A program made the position numbers and the translations under genes. A stretch of 64,000 bases of DNA, from assembly GCA_030512295.1 (NCBI GenBank), contig JAULSR010000006.1:1798001-1862000 (forward strand), read 5' to 3'. This document shows positions 23,116-33,256 of this stretch, in pieces. Below the pieces are notes generated by a model, which was not told the DNA's origin, did not search any database, and saw only the letters and a list, made by a program, of their open reading frames with translations. Position 1 is the stretch's first letter, and each line of letters starts with the position of its first letter. The DNA comes from Bombardia bombarda. Lineage: Eukaryota; Ascomycota; Sordariomycetes; Sordariales; Lasiosphaeriaceae.

Positions 23116-24194
23116 ATTGGCTGCCAACTTACCTTAGCCATTCTTAGCCAGTAGCTGTGGTGGCGGTTGATTGGTTGGAGAAAGGGATTTGATGACTGAC
23201 TGGGAAATGATAATCTGTACATATTCTTTAGTTTGAATGTTTAGCCTTCCACCAGGTGTTCGATTTACTTCAAACATCTGGTGGCGGTCTTAGCATTACT
23301 TACTCATGGTTGGAAGTGGTGTTGTGTGCGCTTTTGATGGTCTCGGTCTTGTTTGCCACACTTTCTGTATGGTGGATAGTCAGAGGCTGTTAGGAGCGGG
23401 CACATATTGGGGTTGATCAATACTATTGGTGCTTGGAAATTCTTTGGTGTGCTCAATTCGTGTGACAACAGCTTTGAATGAATCTTTTACTTTGTTCTAG
23501 TTTCATACAACTATACCCACATGCCGAGGTGGACTTTATTTAACCTTTGAACTTGGGACGAGTTATTTTTCAGATGATTAATCTCGGTATTGACGGAACC
23601 GCCACAGCACGGTCTTTAATACAACATGATATGTGTTAACCTGCATAAATGGCCATACCTACAAAGCCAAAAGATCAACCCGAACCGCAAACGGTCAAAA
23701 CTAGCAACTTTTCGCTCCGTCAATAAAAGTCGATGACTTATTCTTCCGGCCAGGACAGTTAGCACTGCCTCAAGAGGTTCAATGTAAATGATAGGATAGA
23801 GCTAGAGTTATAGACATACCTAGCATATAGACAACACTTATTAGATTTACCCCACATAGCTAACATTAGTAGCGTAAGAAAACAGAGGATGAAGCCATGG
23901 TATTATTCCAGTCACTTCATTCCTTTCATTCAGTTCTATTGACCCAGGTGACATCACAAATTCTTAATGATAGTCAGTAAGCTTATCCTGATAATCATCT
24001 TAGCAACCAGACATCAAGGTCAGGGTCAGTCATCGCTATAGTATTGATTGCAGCCTATAACATTTAATATACTGTCAAATTGCCTTTTAGATGTTGCTTG
24101 TAATTGGTAGAAAGTAAGGTACTTGAACATCACTAACGTTATCATTCGATCAACTGCATTCGTTTATAACCATCAGCTTGTCTTGATATTCTTC
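23116..24194. other. AT-richer intergenic region
   Basis: No gene recognised. The stretch from about 23.5 to 24.2 kb is visibly richer in A+T than its surroundings. It ends with the TATA-like element of the 5S gene (TTATAA at 24164-24169). Confidence 0.45.
24164..24169 (+). promoter_or_regulatory. Upstream TATA element of 5S rRNA gene
   Basis: TTATAA lies 26-31 bases upstream of the 5S start. Filamentous-ascomycete 5S genes (best known from Neurospora) need a TATA box at about -29 besides the internal control region. Confidence 0.65.
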
Positions 24195-24313
24195 ACATAC
24201 GACCATACCCACTTGAAAACTCGGCATCCCGTCCGCTCTGCCCTAGATAAGCAAGTGAGGGCCAGACTAGTAGTTGGGTCGGTGACGACCAGCGAATCCC
24301 TGGTGTTGTATGT
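24195..24313 (+). rRNA. Dispersed 5S ribosomal RNA gene
   Basis: About 119 nt. The 5' end acatacgaccatac and 3' end gttgtatgt pair to form helix I. The internal control region agactagtagttgggtcggt and the downstream gaccagcgaatccc match eukaryotic, especially filamentous-ascomycete, 5S RNA. A T-rich terminator (tttcctctttttttt) follows directly. In these fungi 5S genes are scattered as single copies rather than inside the rDNA repeat, so the isolated position is normal. The middle part (gccctagataagcaagtgagggc) departs from the most common 5S type that I recall, so this may be a minor variant or a decaying copy. Confidence 0.93.
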
Positions 24314-24332
24314 TTTCCTCTTTTTTTTTATT
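24314..24332 (+). terminator. Pol III T-run terminator of 5S gene
   Basis: tttcctctttttttt follows the RNA 3' end, as expected for RNA polymerase III termination. Confidence 0.75.
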
Positions 24333-25189
24333 GATTCATGATATATTCTTGATTTACGTCTTGGGGTGTGCGTATCTGTCTCAAGGACGCGGCATGTTGA
24401 CAGATCTATTTTCGTAACATAGCCGAAGGGATTGATTGACGACGTGGTGGGAGTACGACTTCTGGATAAAATACATATTTTACTATTCAATACTCTTAAA
24501 ACCGTTCTTCACTTTTGAATCTTTACTAGTTAACCTAACTGGCTGCCCCAATTTCGAGGTCCCAGATTTAAAGCATCCCAATCTGGCCGACATGGAAGTG
24601 GGCATTCATTCATTTGTGGGGAACCAGCCAACCAACTTTACTGCTGACTGCACCAACCACCTATAGGTGGTCTCTCTATCACTCCACAGGTCCCGCCGCT
24701 CTCCGAAGCGACGCCACTGGGACCCTTCTGGGTGGCGCCGGGAGCAGCCGCAAGCTCCGCGAGCAATCAGCTCACCGGGGTGTGGTCATCCAGGCACATC
24801 TTACTGGCTGGCGAGCGCGTGTTGGTTGTCCAGCTCCCACAGCGTCAATCGGAGTTAGGGGTGTCTTTACGTACGAAACCCCGCGGCTGTTGTTGGCTCG
24901 CAAGCAGGCACCACCTTTATTCACTTCCAACGGCACAGCTCGCCGTGTGTTTTTCGACGCGTGGACAATCGCAGGATTTATAATTCAGGATTGGGGAAAT
25001 CCCCAGAGCGGTTTCTTTTTTTATTTCGCTGGGGTGGCCCGGACCTTGTCTTGAAGCAACCCTCCCGGGCGGTAGAGTACTTGTAGGCTCCCGCCCACCT
25101 TCTTGGCGACCTTTTCAACCTTGGATCTGCAAATACCTGCACCTGTAAAAAGAGGTCATCGCATATCCTAAATAGTAGCCCCACCACAA
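24333..25189. other. Intergenic, no gene recognised
   Basis: Between the 5S gene and the phosphodiesterase gene. A 7-bp inverted repeat (ccagatt/aatctgg) lies near 24560-24585. No exon is evident. Confidence 0.45.
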
Positions 25190-26403
25190 ATGGCAGCAGA
25201 AAACATGCCTCTACTCCAAGGCAAGCTGCCACGAGGTAAGCTTACCCCTACCTACCACCGCCAACCCTTTATGACTACCTCCAAACTCACCGCAAACCAC
25301 AGCCTCCTTCGCCGCCGCCCTCTCCCACAGCACCAGCAATGGAGCAACAATCACGCACCACCACCCCCTCCCGCAGGCCATCGCGCACCGCGGCCACAAG
25401 GCCGCCTTCCCAGAAAACTCCATGGCGGCGTTCCAGGCGGCCGTCGAGATCGGCGCGCACGCCATCGAGACGGACCTGCACCTGTCCAAGGACGGCGTCG
25501 TGATGCTGTCGCACGACGCCTCGCTCAAGCGCTGCTTCGGCGACGACCAGAAGCTGGCCGACTGCGACTGGGAATACCTCAGCACCCTGCGCACCCTGCG
25601 GGAACCGCCCCAGCCCATGCCGCGCCTGATGGATCTGCTGCTGTACCTGGGCAAAAAGGAGAACGAAGGCGTGTGGGTCCTGCTTGACATCAAGGTGGAC
25701 GACGACGCGGATGAGTTGCTGGGGAACGTGGCCAAGACGCTGTTTGTGGCGCCGACGAGCAGGCCGTGGGACCAGAGGGTGGTTATGGGTGCTTGGAGTG
25801 TATGTTGTTGTCTCTATTGTCCGTCCCTGCCTGCCTACCGGATGATCACTGACACACCCTGTGTAGCAACACTACGTCGACCTCTGCAAGAAATACCTGC
25901 CCACCTTCCCCGTCGCCCACATCGGCGTCTCCCTGCCCTACGCCAGCCGGTTCCTCAGCCAGCCGGCCGTCGACTTCAACATGCTGCAGCCCATGCTCGT
26001 CGGCCCCGCCGGTGCCTGCTTCATGCGCGCTGTCAAAAAGGCCCAGCGCAACCTGTTTGTGTGGACCGTCAACGACGAGTACTGGATGGAGTGGAGCATC
26101 CGCAAGCAGGTCGACGGCGTGATCACCGACGACCCCCAGCTGTTTCTCGATGTCCTCGAGCGGTACAAGGCTGCGCAGGCGAGGATATACGGTGATGGCG
26201 GGGAGGGCGGGGAGGGAGTGGTGAATGGCGGGAAATTGAAGAGGGGGGTGATTGTGAAGACGGGCAGTGTCAAGAGGGCGAAGCTGTATGCGAGAGCAGC
26301 AGTTTTTCAGCTGTTGGGGATTGTGCTCGTGCTTTGGCTTTGGCGCAGGTTCTCGACGATGAAGGGGGGGAAGAAACGGGTGGCGGGGCCTGTTAAAGTC
26401 TAG
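25190..26403 (+). CDS. PGC1: Glycerophosphodiester phosphodiesterase, Pgc1-like, tail-anchored
   Basis: Exons 25190-25235, 25303-25799 and 25867-26403, giving 359 aa. The GDPD TIM-barrel begins with AIAHRGHKAAFPENSMAAF (His and Glu/Asn of the metal/phosphate site), continues with AIETDLHLSKDGVVMLSHD (Glu, Asp and second catalytic His), and ends with WTVNDEYW and VDGVITDDP. The C-terminus carries a hydrophobic segment (residues about 325-345, FQLLGIVLVLWLW) flanked by basic residues, as in yeast Pgc1, a phosphatidylglycerol-specific phospholipase C that limits PG in mitochondria and lipid droplets. The assignment to Pgc1 rests on this tail and on overall length (yeast about 320 aa). Substrate specificity is inferred. 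A His-His-His-Pro stretch precedes the catalytic domain. Confidence 0.9.
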
Positions 26404-27504
26404 GTGCAGGCGAAGGATTTACGAAGTGATGACTGGGTTTAATATTAAAGGCCGAACGGGTTTCGAGTTTGGCAATCTTTGGGTTTCAATTTTCTTTTTT
26501 CTTACTAGGACGGATACCTATTTGCTTTTAGACATAGAGTTAGGTACATCCCCAGCTCGAGACGATTGCGGCAATTTTAGAATTTTGCGGTGCCTTAGTG
26601 CTGCGTGTTGTTCACGATAGCGTCACGATGACATGGTGTCAATTGGAGGCGGGAGCAGCTGACACTGGGGCGAGCCAAGTTGGCTTCCCGTCGAGTCCAT
26701 CTGCCGCGTACTCGAACTGGGGCTTAGTCCAGAGCAAACAAGTACTCTCCCATGATGTTGACCCAAGTGTTATGTCAGACTCGTCCATGCAAACCAAACA
26801 CGAATGGCAAACATAAACACGCGCAGTTTGCACTCTATAATCTGCACAGCCCGACAATAGTGTCGTCATGCTGGAGGGTGCCTTGAGCACTCCTGCGGAG
26901 GAACTCATCAGCCCGGCAGCACGGTTTTAGGGCTATCTCCGCAGACGGGCTGCATGGCATTAGCAGGGTCTAGGCAGATTGTCTAGAGCGTATCCGGCTG
27001 GCCGCGGGGACCTTGTGCCTTGACCAAAGGACCCAATCCGTCGAAGCAGGTCCCTGCCGATCGGGCGTTCCGCCTGAGACGCCCGCATCGTGCGCTTTGT
27101 GGTGACGAAAGTCCACGAGAGGGCGGACTTTCGGGTTGTCGCAAGGCCGCTAACTGGGACTTGGGAAGCAGCAAAATCGGGCCACACAAATTGGTCCATT
27201 TACCATTGTTTGTTTGTTGCTAATTGATACTTAGGCAGCGTGTTCTTCGTCATCTGTTATGATTGATTGACGTGGCGGTTCTGTTTATTACATGTTTCCT
27301 AATAGTAGCGAAGCCCCAGAGGATAATCGCTTTGCTTTATTTTCTTTCCTCTGCCGTTTCTCAGTTATCTGTCACCGTCGATAATTAAATAGTTGAAATC
27401 GCTGGATTGAATAGGTACACCCGACTCGGACCTCGATATACCCACTTCAGTTACACACCTACCTTTTGCACGTGTAGAAAGAACACTTGCAGATCGCGAC
27501 AGCC
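26404..27504. other. Intergenic region with two adjacent strong hairpins
   Basis: No coding exon recognised. The part from about 26.9 to 27.2 kb is GC-rich and contains two close perfect inverted repeats at 27062-27085 and 27106-27133, listed separately. Confidence 0.45.
27062..27133. other. Pair of perfect stem-loops
   Basis: Stem 1 is CGGGCGT (27062-27068) with ACGCCCG (27079-27085) around a 10-nt loop. Stem 2 is CGAAAGTCC (27106-27114) with GGACTTTCG (27125-27133), also around a 10-nt loop. Both are perfect. They lie about 370-440 bases upstream of the lipase start. They could be part of an unannotated structured RNA or simply inverted repeats; I could not match a known RNA family. Confidence 0.5.
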
Positions 27505-28978
27505 ATGGCGAACGACGAAATACCCGAGGATGGATATAGCGGAGGCTCTGAAAAGGCCCATCACCTTGTCGTGTTGGTGCACGGTGTGAGTTAGATCCCG
27601 CCAACCTCGGATTCTACTGTCCTGGACATGGCGACAATCAGGACATCCGGAAGTGCACGCACAGCATGCTGACTGCGCAACCAACACAAAACAGCTCTGG
27701 GGCAACCCCAACCACATGGCCCAGGTGGCCAAAACTTTACGCGCCCACCACTCCCGCGACGAGGTCCACATCCTCGTGGCCAAGCGCAACAGCGGCTCCT
27801 TTACCTACGACGGCATCGAGCTGGGCGGCGAGCGCGTCTGCCTCGAGATCGAGGACGAGCTCGCCCAGATAGCCTCGCGCGGCGGCACCATCACCAAGCT
27901 CAGCCTGGTCGGCTACTCGCTCGGCGGCCTGGTCGCGCGCTACGCCATCGGCCTGCTGCACGCGCGCGGCGTGCTCGACAGACTGGAATGCAACAACTTC
28001 ACGGCCTTTGCGTCGCCGTTCCTGGGCGTGCGGTCGCCGCGCAGGGGCTTGTTCGGCGACTTTTTCAACGGCGTGGGCGCGCGCAGCCTGTGCATGTCGG
28101 GCCGCCAGCTGTTTGGCATCGACCGGTTCAGGGACACGGGCAAGCCGATCCTGGCGGTACTGGCGGATCCCAACAGCATCTTCATGGCCGGGCTGGCGAG
28201 GTTCAAGAGGCGGACGGTATACATGAATATCACAAATGATCGCACGGCGCCCTACTACACGACGGGCATCATGAAGACAGACCCGTACAGGGATCTGGAC
28301 AAGATCAAGGTCAATTTCGTCCAGGGGTATGAGGACGTGGTGCTGGATCCCATCACTCCCATTGCGGCCTCGGCGACACCCCCCAAGGTGCCGTTGCTCG
28401 AGAGCGTGAAGAAGAGTCTCAAGCGGATTTCGTTTATATCGCTGCTGGTCATGGTCATGCCGATTGCTTTTGTAGGCTTGCTCGTCAACTCGGTGATTCA
28501 GTCGGTACGCAGCGCTGGACGCGTGAGTCTGCACGAGAAGGGTCTGGCGGGGATCAATCCCAAGGACTACAGGGTGAACCTGTGGATGAAGGAGATCCGC
28601 GGCGCGGTGGAGGATGCCTACGAGTCCCTCAACAATGCGCAGGGTCAGGAATACTTGGGGCTGTCGTCGTCATCGTCGGAGGCGGGAGATGTGGAGGTTC
28701 GTGCTGGTAGAGGCGATGCGGCGGCCACAGAGGATCAAGAGATTCTTGCTGTCGAGAGAAAGGAGTCCAGGCTGGCAGACCAGCTGACGCTGGCACTCGC
28801 GCCGTACCAATTTACGGCGATACAGGCCCTAGATAAGCTGGGGTGGCGCAAGTACCCGGTTTGGATTCACAAGGTGAATCACAGCCATGCCGCGATTATA
28901 AAGCGGACGGTTAGCCCGAAATATGAGGAGGGCCAGGTGGTGCTGAATCATTGGGTCCGGGAGGAGTTTTTGCTTTGA
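27505..28978 (+). CDS. Rog1-like DUF676 lipase / serine esterase
   Basis: Exons 27505-27585 and 27695-28978, giving 454 aa; the 109-nt intron joins VVLVHG to LWGNPNHM. This is an alpha/beta hydrolase of the DUF676 group. The oxyanion HG motif is followed by LWGNPNHM, the nucleophile elbow is GYSLGGL (Ser near residue 125), and a late His lies in HSHAAII near the C-terminus. A hydrophobic segment (ISLLVMVMPIAFVGLLV) at about residues 270-290 could bind or span a membrane. Relatives in yeast (Rog1, Lpl1 and neighbours) are monoacylglycerol or phospholipid lipases at lipid droplets or ER. The upstream ATG has an AGCC context, and the exon begins directly with an acidic leader. The exact substrate is unknown. 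Confidence 0.9.
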
Positions 28979-29254
28979 GACGTACTGAGTGGTTTCACGG
29001 GCTTTCTTTTTGGATCTTAGAAGCAGATATGTTTGGTGTTTGGAGTTTCTGGAAAGATGAGTGTGGCCTTTGTGACGGCATTCATGTCTTTGCTACAGGT
29101 GCGGTGTTTTTCCTGCTGGCCTGTCTGGCAGATAGGTACCTAGTTGGGAGATCATTTCCGAGGGAGGTAGTGGATAGAGACCGTGGATATTACCGCCACT
29201 ACTTATTAGACTAGACTATTTAATTCCAGTCAACATGTTACATCAGATGCCATT

Positions 29255-29340
29255 TGCCCATTATCGAGTTCGAACTGATGACCTCATCGTATCACGTGGC
29301 CGTTACTAGCGATGCGCGACTACCACTGCGCCAAACGGGC
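29255..29340 (-). tRNA. tRNA-Thr (anticodon AGT) with 13-nt intron, imperfect T stem
   Basis: Reverse strand: acceptor stem GCCCGTT with AATGGGC (one G-U) and discriminator A, D stem GCG/CGC, anticodon stem CATCG/CGATG. The anticodon loop CTAGTA...A is interrupted by 13 nt at the normal intron site. Total 86 = 73 + 13. The T stem is ATCAG/TCGAT, with one A-C mismatch and a G-U at the normally invariant 53-61 pair. Swapping two bases in the 3' half would make it perfect. The gene may therefore be a damaged or weak copy. Confidence 0.75.
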
Positions 29341-29763
29341 ATGGCAATTGTTGATGGGGGCCTCTCAGATGATTTCTTTTCGTCTTGTTCCCATCGTGCC
29401 ATCATCCTAGACTAGGGATGAGGACAGGAGCTTCCCTGACGACCCCCACAGGAAGATGCCACTTCTGGCTTAGGGTGAACCCGACAGCCCGGGTCGGATG
29501 CTGTGGAGGTCCATGCTTTGCCATCCGAGCCAACTCCAAAATGCGCCAAGCCAGCTCGCGAAAGCTGCGGGCTTGGCGTGAAAGAGCCCGACGCGCCAAG
29601 GAACCTGAATCAGCAGTCAGCCGGGAAAGCAGCTAACGACGCCCCCAGCAACGGGCGAGCTTGCCCCTGAATTCGTCAGCTTCTCAAGCTTCTTTCCTTT
29701 GGTGTTACTTCGCATCTGATTGACCCACGCATTGACTTCACGTGTGGGTAGTCAGCCGGCAAC
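29341..29763. other. Leader/promoter region of the endonuclease III gene with a hairpin
   Basis: No exon recognised. A long hairpin lies at 29544-29578: CGCCAAGCC pairs with GGCTTGGCG, and the inner AGCT/AGCT pairs after a 3-nt bulge, with a 6-nt loop. It ends 185 bases before the start codon, so it may lie in the 5' leader. Confidence 0.5.
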
Positions 29764-32102
29764 ATGAGAAGCTCTCGCGTCGCAAGGGAGACGTCGAGGC
29801 TGTTTGCCCGGACTAATAATCCAGCAGCATCTTCAGCGCTGCCGCCCCGTCGCTCGACCCGTGTCTCGGGCCTGGCACGCTTCTCCTACAACCCCAATGC
29901 CAACGCAAATGCCAGCATCAGTAACACCAAGGCGAGCGACGATGACGACGAGAACAATTCCGACAACGACATCACTTTTGGCTCCGACATTGAAGATGCC
30001 GTCAAGTTGCGCAGCTCTCCGTCTGCATCTCCGCCAGCGCGACGAACCGCCACGCGGAAGCGCAAGCGCACAACCACAACCACAACCACCACCACTACGA
30101 CCACAACGGCAACGGCAGTGAAGGATGAGGAATTCGACAGAAAACCCACCATCAAGTCCTCCTCCTCAACCAAATCCGAAATTAAATCCGAAAGCGACAG
30201 CGACGCTACCACCAAGCCCCCAAGCGCCGCGCACCCAGAAAAACACCGGCGCGCAAGACCACGAATCCCACAACCGGCCTCGTCCAGGTCCAGCCTCCCT
30301 CCGACTGGGAGGAGATGTACTCCCTCGTGAAGGAGATGCGCATCTCTGGCCCTGCTGCCAACGCGGCCGTCGACACAATGGGGTGCGAGCGGCTCGCGAC
30401 GGCCACGGCTTCCGCCCGCGACCGCCGCTTCCACACGCTCGTCGCCCTGATGCTGTCGAGCCAGACCAAGGACACGGTCAACGCCGAGGCCATGGCGCGG
30501 CTCAAGGCCGAGCTGCCTCCGCACGTTGAGGGCGCGCCGCCGGGGCTCAATTTGGAGAACATGCTGGCGGTGGAACCGTCGATGCTGAATGAGCTGATTT
30601 GGAAGGTGGGCTTCCACAATAACAAAACCAAGTATGGCTCTCTCTCTCAATCACTTTATCTTACTGTATACTATGCAATACCTATGATGATGCTAATTAT
30701 CCATCCGTATAGATACCTCAAACAGGCCGCCATTATACTGCGCGACAATCACAACGGCGACATCCCCGACACCATCGAGGGGCTCATGGCCCTGCCCGGC
30801 GTCGGCCCCAAGATGGCCCACTTATGTATGAGCGCTGACAACGGCTGGGGCCGCGTCGAGGGAATTGGCGTCGACGTCCACGTCCACCGCATCACCAACC
30901 TCTGGGGCTGGCAACAGCCACCCACAAAGACACCCGAAGAGACCCGTCTCGCCCTGCAGGCATGGCTCCCCAAGGACAAGTGGAAGGAGATCAACTGGCT
31001 GCTGGTCGGCCTGGGTCAGTCCGTGTGCTTGCCTGTCGGCCGGAAATGTGGCGATTGCGAGCTGGGGCTAAGGGGGCTATGCAAGGCCGCCGAGAGGAAG
31101 AAGGTGATCGAGGGGAAGAAGAGGAGGGAGATTACGGGGCGGGTCAAGGTGGAGGTGAAGCTTGACGAGGACGAAGAGGGGAAAGAGGTGATGGTTATCA
31201 AAAAGGAGGAGGAATTGGAAGAGCAAGAGGTTATGGAGGAGGTCGAGAGAGAGGTGGTTGTTAATGAAGAGGCGCCGGCTATAAAAAGAGAGGAGGACAT
31301 CCCGTCCAAAGAGTCAACCCCCCTCTCTGACATTGAGCCTGCCCAAGTTAAGAAGGAAGAGAACGTTGAGGAGGGTGAGCCAATGGAGGGGATCGAGACT
31401 GAGACAGTACCGGTGACCAAACGGGAGCAGAGTTTTCCATCCAAGGAGTCGACACCCTTATCCGACATTGAGCCCGCACAAGTTAAAAACGAGGAAATGG
31501 TCGAGGAGGGTGAACAGATGGAAGGCGTTGAAACAGAGACGGCGGCGGTTTCCAAACAGGAGGAAAGTTTGCCATCCACGAGGTCGACCCCCATATCCGA
31601 TACTGAACCTGATCAGGTTAAGAAAGAGGAGCAGGCGGTGTTGGCAACTAAACAAGATGGTATCTCATCTGAGGAGTTGAAGCCTGAACCCGAATCTGCA
31701 TCTGCTCAAGTTAAGGATGAAAGAGAGGAGGGCGAAGAGGACATTAAAGAGACACTAGTGGATGCAACTGAAAGGGAAGTGGGTGCCGACGAGGTGCTGC
31801 CAACAATCGAACGAGACGAGATCAAGCCAGAAGTCGAGGCCAAACTCGAGTGTGTCGAGGTCAAGGAGGAGGGCTCAGTTCAGCCCAAAGATGAAGGGTC
31901 CATGGCCATCAAGAAAGAAGAGTCCGTCCTTGTCAAGGACGAAGACTCCATCCGCATCAAGAAGGAAGAGTCGATGCAGCTCAAAAAAGAAGATTCAATC
32001 CGCATAAAGAGGGAAGAAAGCAGCGTCGCCGCCATCATAGCCAACTCGACTGTGTCGCCGCAGCCCATCATCAGGCGCACTCGGAGAGGCGGCGGCGCCT
32101 AG
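29764..32102 (+). CDS. NTH1: Endonuclease III homologue (bifunctional DNA glycosylase/AP lyase) with long SUMO-motif tail
   Basis: Modelled as 29764-30117, 30201-30631 and 30713-32102, giving 724 aa. The glycosylase core (about residues 145-385) starts at PPSDWEEMYSLVKEM. It has LMLSSQTKDTVN, the helix-hairpin-helix LPGVGPKMAHL with catalytic Lys, then GIGVDVHVHRITNLWGW with catalytic Asp, and the 4Fe-4S loop (Cys-x6-Cys-x2-Cys-x7-Cys). It removes oxidised pyrimidines in nuclei and mitochondria. The N-terminus has a Thr13 run. The first join is uncertain: a weak 83-nt intron (GTGAAG...GACAG) fits, but a missing C in the C5 run at 30217-30221 fits equally and keeps an acidic segment in frame. 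The 81-nt intron at 30632-30712 has no in-frame stop. The 335-residue tail contains about 15 psi-K-x-E sites and three copies of a roughly 50-residue repeat. Such a long tail is not part of the core family. Confidence 0.9.
31300..31640 (+). repeat. Three-copy imperfect tandem repeat in the NTH1 tail
   Basis: Each unit encodes a segment like PSKESTPLSDIEPAQVKKEE followed by an acidic stretch and a VTKRE/VSKQE end. Copies 1 and 2 are close; copy 3 is more diverged (PSTRSTPISDTEPDQVKKEE). The unit is about 50 codons or less. Confidence 0.8.
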
Positions 32103-33256
32103 CTCGGCTCGGCATCGGCAATATGCCTCAGTTACTGGCCCCGATCGTCATGCCGGGCGCGGGCCTAATTAGTGCAAAGGTGGGCGTCTGGCTGGCCCAG
32201 CTAGCTACCTAGCAGAGCTAGCCCCGATTGCTACCCGACCGACGGATGATACCCCAGTTTTTAGTCACACTAGCTAGCGTTGCTGCAGGTTGTGGATTCG
32301 TATGGATATGCGTGTGGGTGGAGAGGAGGGGAGGGGAGGCAGACTCAGAGAGAGATTGATGTACACAGTATGCAAGATACGATATCGGAGCTCATAGTCG
32401 GTCCAATAATGACCTGTACACATAAATACCGTAGATCATTGACTGATTCAGATAAATGCAAGATTAATAATCACGCGTATTCACGAGCGAAGCTGCAGCG
32501 GTAAAAGGTTCTTTGTCATGTGTTTATTCTTTGGTGGACCAAACCAAGCGAGTTGGATTTGGGGGCTTCTGTGGTAGGAGTTTCCCTAACTTCTGCACCA
32601 TCCCCAAAAATAAGAGAAAACTGAACTAGCAAAAGAAAAAAAAAGAGATATTGAGTGATAACGAGGCGGCCTTCAGCCAAATTCATCCTGATGGGGGAGG
32701 CTGCCATGGCTCCCCTCCCGCAATAATCCAGGCGTCAAAATAATAAACCCGTGATTATAAAGTCCCATCCTCCGGAGCCCTTTCCTAGACGCCTTGCCCA
32801 AAATAAGAAAGAAAAAAATTATTATATCGACACCCTGGCGGTGATATGTGCGGGTGCCTCGAATGGCGAAACGCTCGCTTGCCTTATGCGTCGCATGGGG
32901 AAAAGGAGTTGAACAAAAACGTAGTTAAAGCATAAAAGACGCCTCCGTGGATTCCAAAGTCAAAGCGCGGTGAAAAAGCATCGCATGCATGGTGCCGGCA
33001 AATTTAAGCGGTAAGCTGCTGTGCTTGCAGCGCCATCCTCATCTTGAGCAACTTTCGTCGGCGACGGCGATCGATGGTCCGTTTGCTGGTGGTAGTAGTG
33101 TTGCTGGTGTTGGCGGAGGCGGTGTTGGGTAGTGATGTTGCCGTATTCGTATGAATGGTAGGGTCTGTCGCTGCTCGCTGCAGCAACATGTTGCGCCGAG
33201 AACGCAGCGGCCTACCGTGGTTCGTCTGCTGCTGTTCCTGCTGTCGCAGTTGTTGC
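32103..33256. other. Convergent 3' region between NTH1 and the AN1 gene
   Basis: The gap holds the facing 3' ends of two convergent genes. I see no extra exon. AT-rich tracts (for example near 32,640 and 32,810) are compatible with polyadenylation regions. Confidence 0.45.

Noticed and set aside
27737..28534. 265-codon minus-strand frame opposite the lipase
   Set aside because: Antisense of the DUF676 exon, biased Ala/Arg/Gln composition, no domain.
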